Made by a program: the position numbers and the translations under genes. Below are positions 25,846 to 34,994 of a DNA stretch of 64,000 bases, one piece after another. The stretch covers positions 1 through 64,000 of the forward strand of contig CAKUXP010000012.1 of the NCBI GenBank assembly GCA_934700345.1, written 5' to 3'. The DNA comes from an uncultured Fibrobacter sp. (lineage in GTDB: Bacteria; Fibrobacterota; Fibrobacteria; Fibrobacterales; Fibrobacteraceae). A model generated the notes under the pieces. It saw only the letters and a list, made by a program, of their open reading frames with translations, did not search any database and was not told where the DNA came from. The stretch's first letter is position 1, and each line of letters begins with the position of its first letter.

Positions 25846-26548
25846 CAAGGACCTTTCCAAAACGGCGTTCGCGCGTGTTGTAAAAATCGACCGCTTTCTG
25901 GAATTCCTCGTTCGTAAAATCCGGCCAGAGCGTCGGCGTTACGTAGAATTCGCTGTAAGCGGCCTGCCAAAGCAGATAGTTCGAAAGACGGAATTCCCCG
26001 CCGGTGCGAATGACCAGGTCCGGATCGGGAGCGTCTTGCAGATACAGATTTCGTGAAAAGACATTTTCATCGATTGCGTCAAGGGAAAGCGTTCCCGCCT
26101 TGACCTCGGCAGCAATCGCCTTGCAGGCATCGACGATTTCCTGGCGCCCGCCGTAGGAAATGGCGAGGTTCAGCTGCATCCCGGAATTTTTCGACGTCGT
26201 GTCGATTGCATGCTGCAACTGCTTCCGCGGAGCTTCCGGCAAGCGGTTGATGTTTCCGATGACCGCAAGCTTCACGTTTTTTTCCATCAGGTCGGGAAGT
26301 TCCTTGTGAACCATTTCCACAAGGAGCTTCATCAGGTAATCGACTTCCTTGGAAGGGCGCTGCCAATTCTCGGAGCTAAAGACATACAGGGTCAAATGTT
26401 CCAGCTGCAGATCGCAACCGAACTTGACAGCATCGATTGTCGCCTGGGTTCCCTTGCGGTGTCCCAGAAAACGCTCGAGACCTCGGCTTCGCGCCCAGCG
26501 GCCGTTGCCATCCATGATGATGGCAACATGCTTCAGTCCGTTAGCCAT
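25838..26548 (-). CDS. uppS: Undecaprenyl diphosphate synthase
   Basis: Cis-prenyltransferase making the C55 lipid carrier for peptidoglycan and O-antigen. The 236-aa product has the catalytic Asp13 in IMDGNGRWA, the LYVFSSENWQRP segment, the AISYGGRQEIVDA motif and the C-terminal DLVIRTGGEFRLSNYLLWQAAYSEF signature. It is 3 bases downstream of frr. Confidence 0.96.
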   Translation of the reverse strand: MANGLKHVAIIMDGNGRWARSRGLERFLGHRKGTQATIDAVKFGCDLQLEHLTLYVFSSENWQRPSKEVDYLMKLLVEMVHKELPDLMEKNVKLAVIGNINRLPEAPRKQLQHAIDTTSKNSGMQLNLAISYGGRQEIVDACKAIAAEVKAGTLSLDAIDENVFSRNLYLQDAPDPDLVIRTGGEFRLSNYLLWQAAYSEFYVTPTLWPDFTNEEFQKAVDFYNTRERRFGKVLDE

Positions 26549-26551
26549 TGA

Positions 26552-27088
26552 TTAAACCTCGAGAAGGTCCGCTTCTTTCAGCTTGAGAATTTCGTCAATC
26601 TTCGCAATATAGCTGTCGGTTACCTTCTGGATCTGTTCTTGGCGCTTCTTCGCTTCGTCTTCGGCGATATCCTTGTTCTTCTTGATGGCGTCGTTCGCAT
26701 CGCGGCGGATGTTGCGGATAGCGACCTTGCCTTCTTCCGCATGTTTGCGGGCGAGCTTTGCGAGTTCCTCGCGGCGTTCCGAGGTGAGAATCGGAATGGA
26801 CACGCGGATGCCGTTGCCTTCCATAAGCGGAGAGACCCCGATATTCGCCATGAGAATCGCCCGGTTAATAGGCTCGACCATCGCCTTTTCCCACGGGGTC
26901 ACGAGGAGCATGCGCGGTTCCGGGACAGAGACTTTCGCCACCTGCGGGATCGGGGTCGGCGTTCCATAATAATCGACGCGGATATTGTTCAAAATCGCAG
27001 GAGTCGCTACGCTTGTGCGAATCTTCGAGAATTCGCGTTCAGTCGCTTCGACGGCTTTTTGCATTTTCAATTCATATTCTTCGGCCAT
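26552..27088 (-). CDS. frr: Ribosome recycling factor
   Basis: Splits post-termination ribosomes together with EF-G. The 178-aa product shows the family pattern FSKIRTSVATPAIL, NIRVDYYGTPTPI, PINRAILMANIGVSP and the arginine-rich RREELAKLARKHAEEGKVAIRNIRRDAND. The usual RTGRA near the start reads RTSVA. Length is slightly below the common 185. The neighbours pyrH and uppS are the classic context. Confidence 0.95.
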   Translation of the reverse strand: MAEEYELKMQKAVEATEREFSKIRTSVATPAILNNIRVDYYGTPTPIPQVAKVSVPEPRMLLVTPWEKAMVEPINRAILMANIGVSPLMEGNGIRVSIPILTSERREELAKLARKHAEEGKVAIRNIRRDANDAIKKNKDIAEDEAKKRQEQIQKVTDSYIAKIDEILKLKEADLLEV

Positions 27089-27129
27089 AGGTCCTCAATT
27101 TAAAAACTTTACGAGTGCGCCTTGCCAAA

Positions 27130-27837
27130 CTAGCAATGCACGAGTGTTCCTAAACTACCTTCCGCGGCAGCCTTCGTCAAGTTCCCCGCTGTCATTTTGA
27201 ACACGAGAATCGGCATTTTCTGTTCGAGGCAGATGGCGACAGCCGCCGTATCCATCACCTTTAGCCCGCGACGGATAACCTCGGAATAGGTGATGTCGTC
27301 AAAACGCGTTGCCGAAGGATTTTTGACCGGATCGTCCGAATAGATTCCATCGACCTTCGTCGCCTTCATGATCACGTCGCATTCCGCTTCGCTTGCGCGG
27401 AGCGCCGCGGCACTGTCGGTCGTAAAGTATGGATTGCCGGTTCCCGCGGAGAATATCACGACTGTCCCAGAAACCAAAAGGGAAACGGCCCGTCTGCGGT
27501 CAAAGAACTCGCATATGGGTTCCATCCGGACAGCGGACATCACGACACAGGGAACGCCTTGTTTTTCAAGGGCATCCTGCATCGCCAGTCCGTTCATCAC
27601 CGTGCCGAGCATTCCCATCGCATCGCCCTGGGCGCGGTTCATCCCGCCAGCGGACGCGGAAATGCCGCGCACCAAGTTTCCGCCACCGATGACAAGCGCC
27701 ACCTGGACGCCCGACTTCACGACGGAAGCGATTTCGGAAGCCATCGACGTCAAAATTTCGGAGTCGATGCCGTGACCTTTTTCCCCGGCGAGAGCTTCAC
27801 CGGAAAGCTTGAGAAGAATTCGTTTGAATTTAGACAT
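27130..27837 (-). CDS. pyrH: UMP kinase
   Basis: Phosphorylates UMP to UDP; an amino-acid-kinase-fold hexamer. The 235-aa product has RILLKLSGEALAG, the GGGNLVRG nucleotide loop, MGMLGTVMNGLAMQDALE and the ATKVDGIYSDDPVKNP segment. The standard neighbour tsf is present, but here a DNA methyltransferase gene is inserted between tsf and pyrH. The 90-base gap upstream shows no strong promoter. Confidence 0.96.
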   Translation of the reverse strand: MSKFKRILLKLSGEALAGEKGHGIDSEILTSMASEIASVVKSGVQVALVIGGGNLVRGISASAGGMNRAQGDAMGMLGTVMNGLAMQDALEKQGVPCVVMSAVRMEPICEFFDRRRAVSLLVSGTVVIFSAGTGNPYFTTDSAAALRASEAECDVIMKATKVDGIYSDDPVKNPSATRFDDITYSEVIRRGLKVMDTAAVAICLEQKMPILVFKMTAGNLTKAAAEGSLGTLVHC

Positions 27838-27928
27838 ACCAACCGTCCTGCTGTCAATTTAGAAATTTCCAATCCCCCCCTTGTTATTTTCAAAAAGCAA
27901 TCCGCAAAAAACTCAAGGGCTTCCAGAC

Positions 27929-29062
27929 TTACGCATTCTTCGCATCGATTACATCCGAAATATAGCCTTTTACAGCTATTTCCATTTCAGGCGACGGTTC
28001 CGCCCTTTTTCCAAAAACTTCAGGGTGATTGTGCTCAGCGATAATCCGCACAGCCTCTGCGATTTGAGAAAAACGGTTACGATAAAACGGCACGTCGAAG
28101 TTTCCCATGTAATAGGGGACGTCCGCATACCGTTTGAAGCAATCGAGATAGCAGTAATAGGAAAGTTTTTCGGGGTTTACATCCACGGCATTAGCGCAGC
28201 GTTCCTTGATGAACGTGCGGCTCCGCTTCAAGGCGTTGATGTCCCGAAGCGTATAGAACAGGATTTCCGGTTCGTAGCGTTCCTTGTGGGGATATTTCTG
28301 GATGAAATCCGCCACATAGTCAAAGTCCGATAGTGAAAAGGCCTTGCCCTCGACGGTCTTGAACGTCATCCGACAAACATCGTCATAGGAAAGACCCGCG
28401 GAAGGCTCTCTCCGGTATAGGGCGACGATTACGGGGAAACCGGTCGTCTTGGAAGTATTCGCAAATTCCTGGCTGTTGAAAACGACATGTTCGAGCATCC
28501 TGTAATTCGCAAAAAATCTCTTTGCCGAGGAAAAGTTCTGGCGCTTTACCAGATACGAGAGCGGATGCAAGACGGCGACATAATCCGCCGCAAGCTTGTC
28601 GTAGGAGAGGAGGGCCGAAAGACCCAGATCCCGCGTCCTGATGTCCGCATCCATTTCCATGCCGGAAGACTTAATTCTCTGGTTTATCTGCGACGTGACA
28701 TCGTTATAGGGCGGGTTTCCGACAACAACCAGGCAGTCGCAATCTTTTATCCCGTACTGTTCGCGCGAAACGGAAGCAAGCGCATTCTTGTTAAACGTTT
28801 GCACCTTCGGGAAGACCTCGGAAACCTTGTTTACGGCAAGAGAATCGATGTCGTTTCCGATATACCTGTTTTCCGGCAGGTGTTCCTGCAGTTCAAAAAA
28901 GGCCCCGTAGCCGCAAGAGCTGTCGAGAACGGTTTTCCCGCTTGTCAAGCCGTATTTTACAAGCCAGTCCCGGACAAGGAGCACATACCTGTACGGAGTG
29001 TAAAAACTCCCGAGATTTACCCGTCCATTGGAATCCAGGTGGTTCTGTATGTGTATATCCAT
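27929..29062 (-). CDS. Orphan N6-adenine DNA methyltransferase
   Basis: Predicted SAM-dependent adenine methylase of 377 residues. Motif I is VLDSSCGYGAF (46-55), an acidic GNDIDSLA (69-76) follows, and motif IV is the diagnostic NPPY (116-119). The C-terminal 230 residues would hold the target-recognition domain. No restriction gene is next to it. It lies between tsf and pyrH, inside a block that is usually uninterrupted, downstream of the tsf terminator and with composition close to that of its neighbours. Stable residence suggests an epigenetic or housekeeping role, or the remnant of an R-M system. The recognition sequence cannot be read. Confidence 0.85.
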   Translation of the reverse strand: MDIHIQNHLDSNGRVNLGSFYTPYRYVLLVRDWLVKYGLTSGKTVLDSSCGYGAFFELQEHLPENRYIGNDIDSLAVNKVSEVFPKVQTFNKNALASVSREQYGIKDCDCLVVVGNPPYNDVTSQINQRIKSSGMEMDADIRTRDLGLSALLSYDKLAADYVAVLHPLSYLVKRQNFSSAKRFFANYRMLEHVVFNSQEFANTSKTTGFPVIVALYRREPSAGLSYDDVCRMTFKTVEGKAFSLSDFDYVADFIQKYPHKERYEPEILFYTLRDINALKRSRTFIKERCANAVDVNPEKLSYYCYLDCFKRYADVPYYMGNFDVPFYRNRFSQIAEAVRIIAEHNHPEVFGKRAEPSPEMEIAVKGYISDVIDAKNA

Positions 29063-29079
29063 ATCCGGTCGCTTCTTTG

Positions 29080-29112
29080 AAAAACAGGTCGCCCCCCCGC
29101 TAGGGGACGACC
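29080..29112 (-). terminator. Intrinsic terminator after tsf
   Basis: Leftward GGTCG(T)CCCC / GGGG...CGACC stem with a short loop, followed by TGTTTTTC. It separates rpsB-tsf from the methyltransferase. Confidence 0.6.
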
Positions 29113-29141
29113 GAGTTTAATCCAACGCTTTCGCGTTTAAG

Positions 29142-30029
29142 TTAGTTGCCCCTTTCGAAGCGGATGAAATCGACGACGGCGAGGTTCTTCACACCGAGCA
29201 TTTCCCCTTCAGCAAGCAGATAATCCTTGACGGAAAGCTTCTTCGGGTTCTTGTCGGAAATGAAGAATTCCTGGTCTTCGAGAACGACTTCCTTGAGGAC
29301 CTTCGCGACGCGGCCTTCGATCTGGCGCTGGGCGAATTCCGGCTTGGTCTTCTTGCCGGAATTTTCGATTTGGGCGAGCGCGATTTCCTTTTCCTTCGCG
29401 ATGAACTCTTCGGGAACTGCCGCATTGTTCAAGGCGACCGGCGGGAACGCGGCGGCCTGCATCGCGATTTCCTTTGCGGTGCGTTCGAGCGCTTCCTTGT
29501 CGCTCGGAGTGCCTTCGAACGTGAGACGCGTGAGAACGCCGATCTTTCCGCCCATGTGGGAGTAAAGACCGATGACATCCGAACCGGAACGCTTGATGAC
29601 GCCCAGCTTGCGGAAGTCGATGTTCTCCTGGATCTTCACGAGAACGTCTTGCAGCTTGTCGTTGATCTTCACGCCATCGACTTCGGCATTCTTCAGTTCT
29701 TCGACGGAGTTGATGTCCTGCGTTTCGCAAGCCTTGAGGGCGAGGTTCGCCAGGGCGACGTAGTCCGCGTTCTGGGAAACAGGTTCCGTTTCGCAGCCGA
29801 GTTCAAAGGCGACAGCGCGGTCGGCACGGCTCACGAGGAACACGCGGCCTTCCTTCGCAGCCTTGTCAGCACGCTTTGCGGCAACCGCGGCACCCTGCTT
29901 GCGGAGAAGTTCGAAAGCCTTTTCCTGATTGCCTTCGGCTTCGATCAGAGCCTTCTTGCATTGCATCATTCCAACGCCGCTCGCTTTGCGGAGCTGGTTC
30001 ACCATTGCAGCGGTAATTTCAACAGCCAT
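29142..30029 (-). CDS. tsf: Elongation factor Ts
   Basis: Nucleotide exchange factor for EF-Tu. The 295-aa product has the N-terminal UBA-like domain (MVNQLRKASGVGMMQCKKAL), the TDF motif region in variant form (FELGCETEPVSQNADYVALA) and the dimerisation domain with VGVLTRLTFEG-like sequence. It follows rpsB after 2 bases, the standard order. Confidence 0.96.
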   Translation of the reverse strand: MAVEITAAMVNQLRKASGVGMMQCKKALIEAEGNQEKAFELLRKQGAAVAAKRADKAAKEGRVFLVSRADRAVAFELGCETEPVSQNADYVALANLALKACETQDINSVEELKNAEVDGVKINDKLQDVLVKIQENIDFRKLGVIKRSGSDVIGLYSHMGGKIGVLTRLTFEGTPSDKEALERTAKEIAMQAAAFPPVALNNAAVPEEFIAKEKEIALAQIENSGKKTKPEFAQRQIEGRVAKVLKEVVLEDQEFFISDKNPKKLSVKDYLLAEGEMLGVKNLAVVDFIRFERGN

Positions 30030-30031
30030 TG

Positions 30032-30850
30032 TTACTTTCCCTCGGTTTTTTCAGACTTGTCCTCGGTCTTTTCGGCGACAGCCTTGCGCGGCTTGAAAGT
30101 GCGCTTGCGCGGGGCCGGCGCATCGTCATACTTTTTCGCGGCGGATTCCGCATCGGCGTTCTTCGCTACTTCGGAGCGGGTCGTTACGTTGTCCGCCAGA
30201 TAGTCCACGATAATCTTGATGGACTTCACCGCATCGTCGTTTGCCGGAATCGGGTAATCCACGAGGGTCGGATCGACGTTCGTGTCGCAGATGCCGATGA
30301 TAGGAATGTGCAGACGGCGAGCTTCCGCAACCGCGATGTGTTCGTGGTGCAAATCGGTCACGACCACAAGACCCGGAAGGGTCGCCATTTCGCGAATGCC
30401 GCCAAAGACGCCAAGCATCTTTTCGCGGAGACGGGTCTTGTCGAGGACTTCCTTCTTCGAAAGTTCCTTGAAGAGGCCTTCGGCTTCCATCTGGTCGATC
30501 TTGTCAATCTGCTTGATGGACTTGCGGACTGTCTGGAAATTGGTGAGCATACCGCCGAGCCAACGGTTCGAAACGAAGAAGTGGTTCGTCTTCTGGGCGG
30601 CTTCTTCTACGATAGCGCGGGCGGTCGGCTTTGTACCGACGAAAAGAACGCTCTTCCCTTCACTGGAGATTCGGGCGGCGACCTTGCCGGCTTCTTCGAG
30701 CTGCTTGATCGTCTTGTCGAGGTTGATGACATAGATGTCATTCTTCTTCGCCAGGATGTAGGGTTTCATTTTCGGGTTCCAGCGCTGAGCCTGGTGACCA
30801 AAGTGAGCGCCTGCTGCGAGCAGGTCTTCGACGGAAGGCAAATTAGCCAT
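30032..30850 (-). CDS. rpsB: Ribosomal protein uS2
   Basis: Small-subunit protein S2. The 272-aa product has AAGAHFGHQAQRWNPKMKPYI, FVGTKPTAR, NRWLGGMLTNF and DLHHEHIAVAEARRLHIPIIGICDTN. The C-terminal basic tail (PAPRKRTFKPRKAVAEKTEDK) is longer than usual. The open frame extends to 30898, but the ATG at 30850 follows AAAAGGAAAACATC and gives the standard N-terminus. Confidence 0.96.
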   Translation of the reverse strand: MANLPSVEDLLAAGAHFGHQAQRWNPKMKPYILAKKNDIYVINLDKTIKQLEEAGKVAARISSEGKSVLFVGTKPTARAIVEEAAQKTNHFFVSNRWLGGMLTNFQTVRKSIKQIDKIDQMEAEGLFKELSKKEVLDKTRLREKMLGVFGGIREMATLPGLVVVTDLHHEHIAVAEARRLHIPIIGICDTNVDPTLVDYPIPANDDAVKSIKIIVDYLADNVTTRSEVAKNADAESAAKKYDDAPAPRKRTFKPRKAVAEKTEDKSEKTEGK

Positions 30851-30878
30851 GATGTTTTCCTTTTTTCGGTTAAACGTC

Positions 30879-30935
30879 CCGGTATGCAGAAGCCGCAAAG
30901 CCTAGAGGCCACCGAAGCGACTTTTCACATACCGG
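30879..30935 (-). promoter_or_regulatory. Structured rpsB leader, possible S2 autoregulatory site
   Basis: The 140-base gap between polA and rpsB contains perfect 8-base complementary arms CCGGTATG / CATACCGG, 41 bases apart, with further internal GC pairing. They end 29 bases before the start codon. Autogenous control of rpsB-tsf by S2 through the leader is known in enterobacteria; here it is an inference from structure only. Confidence 0.45.
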
Positions 30936-30990
30936 TGATTGGTATTCCCGGACGGCATGTCCGAGTGGGTCGAAATCTAGAAAATTTACG

Positions 30991-33756
30991 TCAGTGCGCA
31001 GCGAGCCAGTTCGCCCCGAACCCCACCGAAGCGACCAGGGGAACTTTCAGGACCATCGCCTGCTCCATTTCGGACCGGACGATCTGGCCGAGGCCTTCCG
31101 CCTGCTCCCGGGGACATTCGAATACAAGTTCATCGTGCACCTGGAGCATCATCTGGAGCGGGAGCGAGTCCTTCTCGATGCGGTTTGCCACGCGGATCAT
31201 CGCCACCTTGATCAAGTCTGCGGCGCTTCCCTGGACCGGCGTATTTACCGCCATGCGTTCCGCCATCTGGCACTCCGTACGGTCGCCGGAATCGATTCCG
31301 AGGATCGCACGGCGGCGCCCCGTCAGCGTTTCGACATAGCCGTGTTCATGGGCAAACGCCTTGATGCGTTCCACGTAATCCTCGACGCCTTTGTACAAAT
31401 TAAAGTATCCGTCGATGAACGCCTTCGCTTCGGAAATCGGAATATGCAGGTCGCGGGAAAGCCGGAACGGGGTCATTCCGTAGAGGACTCCGAAATTCAC
31501 CACCTTCGCACGGCGGCGCTCGTCCGCGGTCACCTCGGACGGAAGCTTCCCGAAAACCGCAGCGGCGGTCAGCGCATGGATATCCACCCCATCGTTATAC
31601 GCCTGTACAAGTTTTTCGTCGCCGGAAAGATGCGCGAGCATCCGCAATTCTATCTGCGAATAGTCTGCGGAAAGAATGACGTTTTCCTTCTCGCCCGGAA
31701 TAAACGCAGCCCGGATCTTTTTCCCTTCCTCGGAACGGATCGGGATGTTCTGCAGGTTCGGTTCGCGACTCGAAAGCCTTCCCGTCGCCGTTCCCCACTG
31801 CACAAAGTTCGTGTGGATCCGGTGCGTCTCCTTGTTCACGAGAGTCGGCAGAACTTCGATGTAGGTGTTCTGGAGCTTTTTCAGTTCGCGGTAATTCAAG
31901 ATCGATTCGATGAGTGCTGTTTCCCGTTCGGAAAGTTCGAACTCGGAGAGCAGGCGATCGAGAACCGCGCTATCCGTGCTGCGCCCCGTCGCCGTCTTCT
32001 TCAGGACCTTCAGCCCCAGATCATCGTAGAGAACTTCGGCAAGCTGTTTCGGGGAGGCGATGTTAAAAGGATTCCCGCCGGAAAGCGCGTAAACCTTCTC
32101 CTCGGTCTCTTCGATTCGCCTTGAAAAATCCGCGGAAAGATTCTTGAGAGCGTCCTCGTCGATTGCCGCGCCGCATTCCTCCATCGCAAAGAGGACCTTG
32201 AGAATCGGCATTTCCGTTTCCAAAAAATGCTTTTCCAGCCCGTTTTTTTCGAGCTTCGAGTGCACGACATCCCAGAGTTCGAAAATCGCCGCTGCGGACT
32301 TTGCCGCATATTCCGAAAGCTCTTCGACAGGCACGCGCGAAAAAGGTATTTCGTTTTTCCCGTGCCCGACAAGCGCCTCGCGCGAACCGATTTCACGCAG
32401 ACCGTTTCGACTACAAAGTTCTTCCAGTTCGTACTTGGATTCTCCCGGGGAAAGCATCCACGCTCCGATTTGAGCATCCCGGATTAGCGAAGGAAGAATC
32501 TTTTCGTCAAAAGCCCACGAAAGGACATGCAAGGCTGATTTCGCAGCAAACATTCGCCACGGCTTCTCGGCGACGGTAAACACCGGAATGAACCAGTCCG
32601 CAAAATATTCTGTGTCGATATTGTTCAGCGGGATTCCCATGTCATCCGTGTGTCCGAGCGGAACGTAGAAGCCTTTGTCCGGTTCGGTGGAAAGCGCCAC
32701 GCCCACAATCGCAGTCGAAAGCGGACGCGTTCCGTCATAGACTACCGAAATCGCCGGAGACGGAGATGCCTCGACCGTCGCGGACATTTCCTGAAAAGCC
32801 TTTGTCGTCCGCACAACGACCGTTTCAAAAGGCTTCGCATTCCTCTGGGGCATCTCCGGGAAAAATCCCGCCTTCGACGGGACGCCGTCGAGAAGACGGA
32901 CCAGACTGTTGATTTCGTTTTCCCGAAAAATCTTCCCAAGTGCATCGCTTTCGATTCCGCGGAATTCGAGTTCGCCTAGCGATCCTTTAAAACCGCGCGA
33001 AGACTGGATCGTGACAAGTTCCCGGGAAAGGAAAGCGTTTTCCCTTCCCTTTTCCAGGTTATCGTGCAATCCCTTTTTCGTTACCTTGTCCAGGTTTGCG
33101 TACAAATTATCGATATTTCCGAATTCTTCCAGAAGGGCGACAGCCGTCTTGGGACCGACCTTCGCAACGCCCGGAACGTTATCCGAAGAATCCCCCATCA
33201 GGGCGAGATAATCGCGAATCTGCTCCGGCGGAACCCCATATTTTTCCTTGACCTCTTTCGGTCCAAAATCGATGCCGTCCGCGCCTTTTTCTAGCTGATA
33301 CAGATGAATCCGATCGTTCACTATCTGGGAAAGGTCCTTGTCCTTTGTCACGAGAAAGATCTTTTCAAAGCCTTCACGGTAGGCGGCTTCCGCGACAGCG
33401 GCCATCACATCGTCCGCCTCGAAGCCTTTTTCCGAAAGCATCGGGATACCGCTCGCCCGGATAACCTCGTTAAGCATTGGCATCTGCCTTGCCATCTCCT
33501 CCGGCATCGGTCCGCGGTTCGCCTTGTATTCCGGGTAGAGTTCATGCCGGAAGGTCGGGGCGCCGACATCGCACACAATCGCAAAATGCGTTGGCTTGTG
33601 CTTGGAAAGGAGGCGAAGAACCGTTCCCCAGTAACCGTGCACCAGGGAAACGTCGTCACCGTTTTTATTCACCAGCGGATTTTTCGCATAGGCGTAAAAC
33701 ATCCGAAAGGCGAGGGCAAAAGAATCCAGAAGAAAAAGCTTGCGGGGTTCGGACAC
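30991..33756 (-). CDS. polA: DNA polymerase I
   Basis: Repair and Okazaki-fragment polymerase of 921 residues. The N-terminal 5'-3' exonuclease is intact (FLLDSFALAFRMFYAY, EADDVMAA, KDKDLSQIV, GDSSDNVPG). The middle 3'-5' exonuclease domain has lost its metal ligands: the FDTET position reads VYDGT, and the later Asp positions read SALHVL and KSAAAI. Polymerase motifs A (SADYSQIELRMLAHLSGD), B (RRRAKVVNFGVLYGM) and C (LQVHDELVFE) are intact. It starts at GTG 33756 behind AGGAGGA. The lack of proofreading resembles Thermus and Bacillus enzymes. Confidence 0.96.
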   Translation of the reverse strand: MSEPRKLFLLDSFALAFRMFYAYAKNPLVNKNGDDVSLVHGYWGTVLRLLSKHKPTHFAIVCDVGAPTFRHELYPEYKANRGPMPEEMARQMPMLNEVIRASGIPMLSEKGFEADDVMAAVAEAAYREGFEKIFLVTKDKDLSQIVNDRIHLYQLEKGADGIDFGPKEVKEKYGVPPEQIRDYLALMGDSSDNVPGVAKVGPKTAVALLEEFGNIDNLYANLDKVTKKGLHDNLEKGRENAFLSRELVTIQSSRGFKGSLGELEFRGIESDALGKIFRENEINSLVRLLDGVPSKAGFFPEMPQRNAKPFETVVVRTTKAFQEMSATVEASPSPAISVVYDGTRPLSTAIVGVALSTEPDKGFYVPLGHTDDMGIPLNNIDTEYFADWFIPVFTVAEKPWRMFAAKSALHVLSWAFDEKILPSLIRDAQIGAWMLSPGESKYELEELCSRNGLREIGSREALVGHGKNEIPFSRVPVEELSEYAAKSAAAIFELWDVVHSKLEKNGLEKHFLETEMPILKVLFAMEECGAAIDEDALKNLSADFSRRIEETEEKVYALSGGNPFNIASPKQLAEVLYDDLGLKVLKKTATGRSTDSAVLDRLLSEFELSERETALIESILNYRELKKLQNTYIEVLPTLVNKETHRIHTNFVQWGTATGRLSSREPNLQNIPIRSEEGKKIRAAFIPGEKENVILSADYSQIELRMLAHLSGDEKLVQAYNDGVDIHALTAAAVFGKLPSEVTADERRRAKVVNFGVLYGMTPFRLSRDLHIPISEAKAFIDGYFNLYKGVEDYVERIKAFAHEHGYVETLTGRRRAILGIDSGDRTECQMAERMAVNTPVQGSAADLIKVAMIRVANRIEKDSLPLQMMLQVHDELVFECPREQAEGLGQIVRSEMEQAMVLKVPLVASVGFGANWLAAH

Positions 33757-33784
33757 CGGTCCTCCTCAGAGGTAGAAATTCTTT

Positions 33785-34978
33785 TTACAGTTTGACTTGC
33801 AGCTTTTCGCGCATATCCTTGACCGTTTCCACAGCCTTTTCCACCGAAGAGGCCCGGGCGAGCAGGACACCCATGCGACGATGTCCGCCGACGGTCGGCT
33901 TTCCAAACAGCCGGATACCCGTATCGGGAGTTTCCAGAACTTTCGCCAGATTTTCAAACCGCACCTGGTCGGATTCGCCCTCGACGACGATAGCCTTCGA
34001 AGCGGACGGTCCGCGGAATGCGATGTTCGGAATCGGCAAGCCGAGAATGGCCCTCGCATGAAGCGCAAATTCCGAAAGGTCCTGGGAAATCAAGGTCACC
34101 ATGCCCGTATCGTGCGGACGCGGGCTGACTTCGCTGAACAGGACGTCTTCGCCGCAGACAAAAAGTTCTACACCAAAGATTCCGCGACCTCCGAGCGCAT
34201 CCGTAATCTTCTTCGCAATGTCGTGCGCCTTTTCGAGAACGGCCGCGCTCATCGGCTGCGGTTGCCAGGATTCCTGGTAGTCGCCGTTTACCTGGTGATG
34301 CCCCACCGGCTCTAAGAAGCTCGTTCCGCCGATATGGCGCACCGTGAGCATCGTGATTTCGTAATCAAACGGAACAAAGCCCTCGACGATAACGCGAGAC
34401 GGCTTCCCCGTGCGGCCTTCGCTCTGGGATATGTTCCACGCCCGATCGATATCCGCTTCGGACTTGACCGTGCTCTGCCCATGCCCCGACGAACTCATCA
34501 CGGGCTTTACGACACAGGGAATCCCGACCTCCTTTACCGCAGACTTGAAATCCTCCTCGGTATCCGCAAAGCGATACGGCGAGGTTTTCAGCCCGAGCTC
34601 CTCTGCCGCCAATCGACGGATTCCTTCGCGGTTCATCGTAAGCCGCGTCGCCATCGCCGTCGGAATCACATGGTAGCCTTCCCTTTCGAGCTCCACAAGC
34701 GTCGGGGTCGCAATCGCTTCGACTTCCGGGACGATGTAATCCGGCTTTTCCAATTCGACGATTCGGCGAAGCTCTGCGCCGTCCAGCATATTGACGACAT
34801 GGAACCGATGCGCGACCTGCATTCCAGGCGCATTCGCATAGCGATCGACGGCTATCGTTTCGACGCCGAGCCGCATCATCTCGATAATGACTTCCTTGCC
34901 AAGCTCACCCGCTCCGCAAAAAAGGACTCGCGTTGCGCTTTTCGAAAGCGGAGTTCCAATCGTTCCTAGTTCTGCCAT
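33785..34978 (-). CDS. purT: Formate-dependent GAR transformylase
   Basis: ATP-grasp enzyme that formylates glycinamide ribonucleotide using formate and ATP. The 397-aa product begins with the typical TPLSKSATRVLFCGAGELGKEVIIE. It then has VPEVEAIATPTLVELE, PVMSSSGHGQSTVKSE, GFVPFDYEITMLTVR and GIFGVELFVCGEDVLFSEVSPRPHDTGMVT. The ATG at 34978 follows AGGAGG; the frame from 34993 adds five residues. It probably shares a transcript with polA, 28 bases downstream. Formate use fits an anaerobe. Confidence 0.96.
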   Translation of the reverse strand: MAELGTIGTPLSKSATRVLFCGAGELGKEVIIEMMRLGVETIAVDRYANAPGMQVAHRFHVVNMLDGAELRRIVELEKPDYIVPEVEAIATPTLVELEREGYHVIPTAMATRLTMNREGIRRLAAEELGLKTSPYRFADTEEDFKSAVKEVGIPCVVKPVMSSSGHGQSTVKSEADIDRAWNISQSEGRTGKPSRVIVEGFVPFDYEITMLTVRHIGGTSFLEPVGHHQVNGDYQESWQPQPMSAAVLEKAHDIAKKITDALGGRGIFGVELFVCGEDVLFSEVSPRPHDTGMVTLISQDLSEFALHARAILGLPIPNIAFRGPSASKAIVVEGESDQVRFENLAKVLETPDTGIRLFGKPTVGGHRRMGVLLARASSVEKAVETVKDMREKLQVKL

Positions 34979-34994
34979 GATAAGCCTCCTCAAA

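Noticed and set aside
24319..25917. 532-codon open frame on the plus strand
   Set aside because: Antisense to dxr and cdsA, both secure by their motifs.
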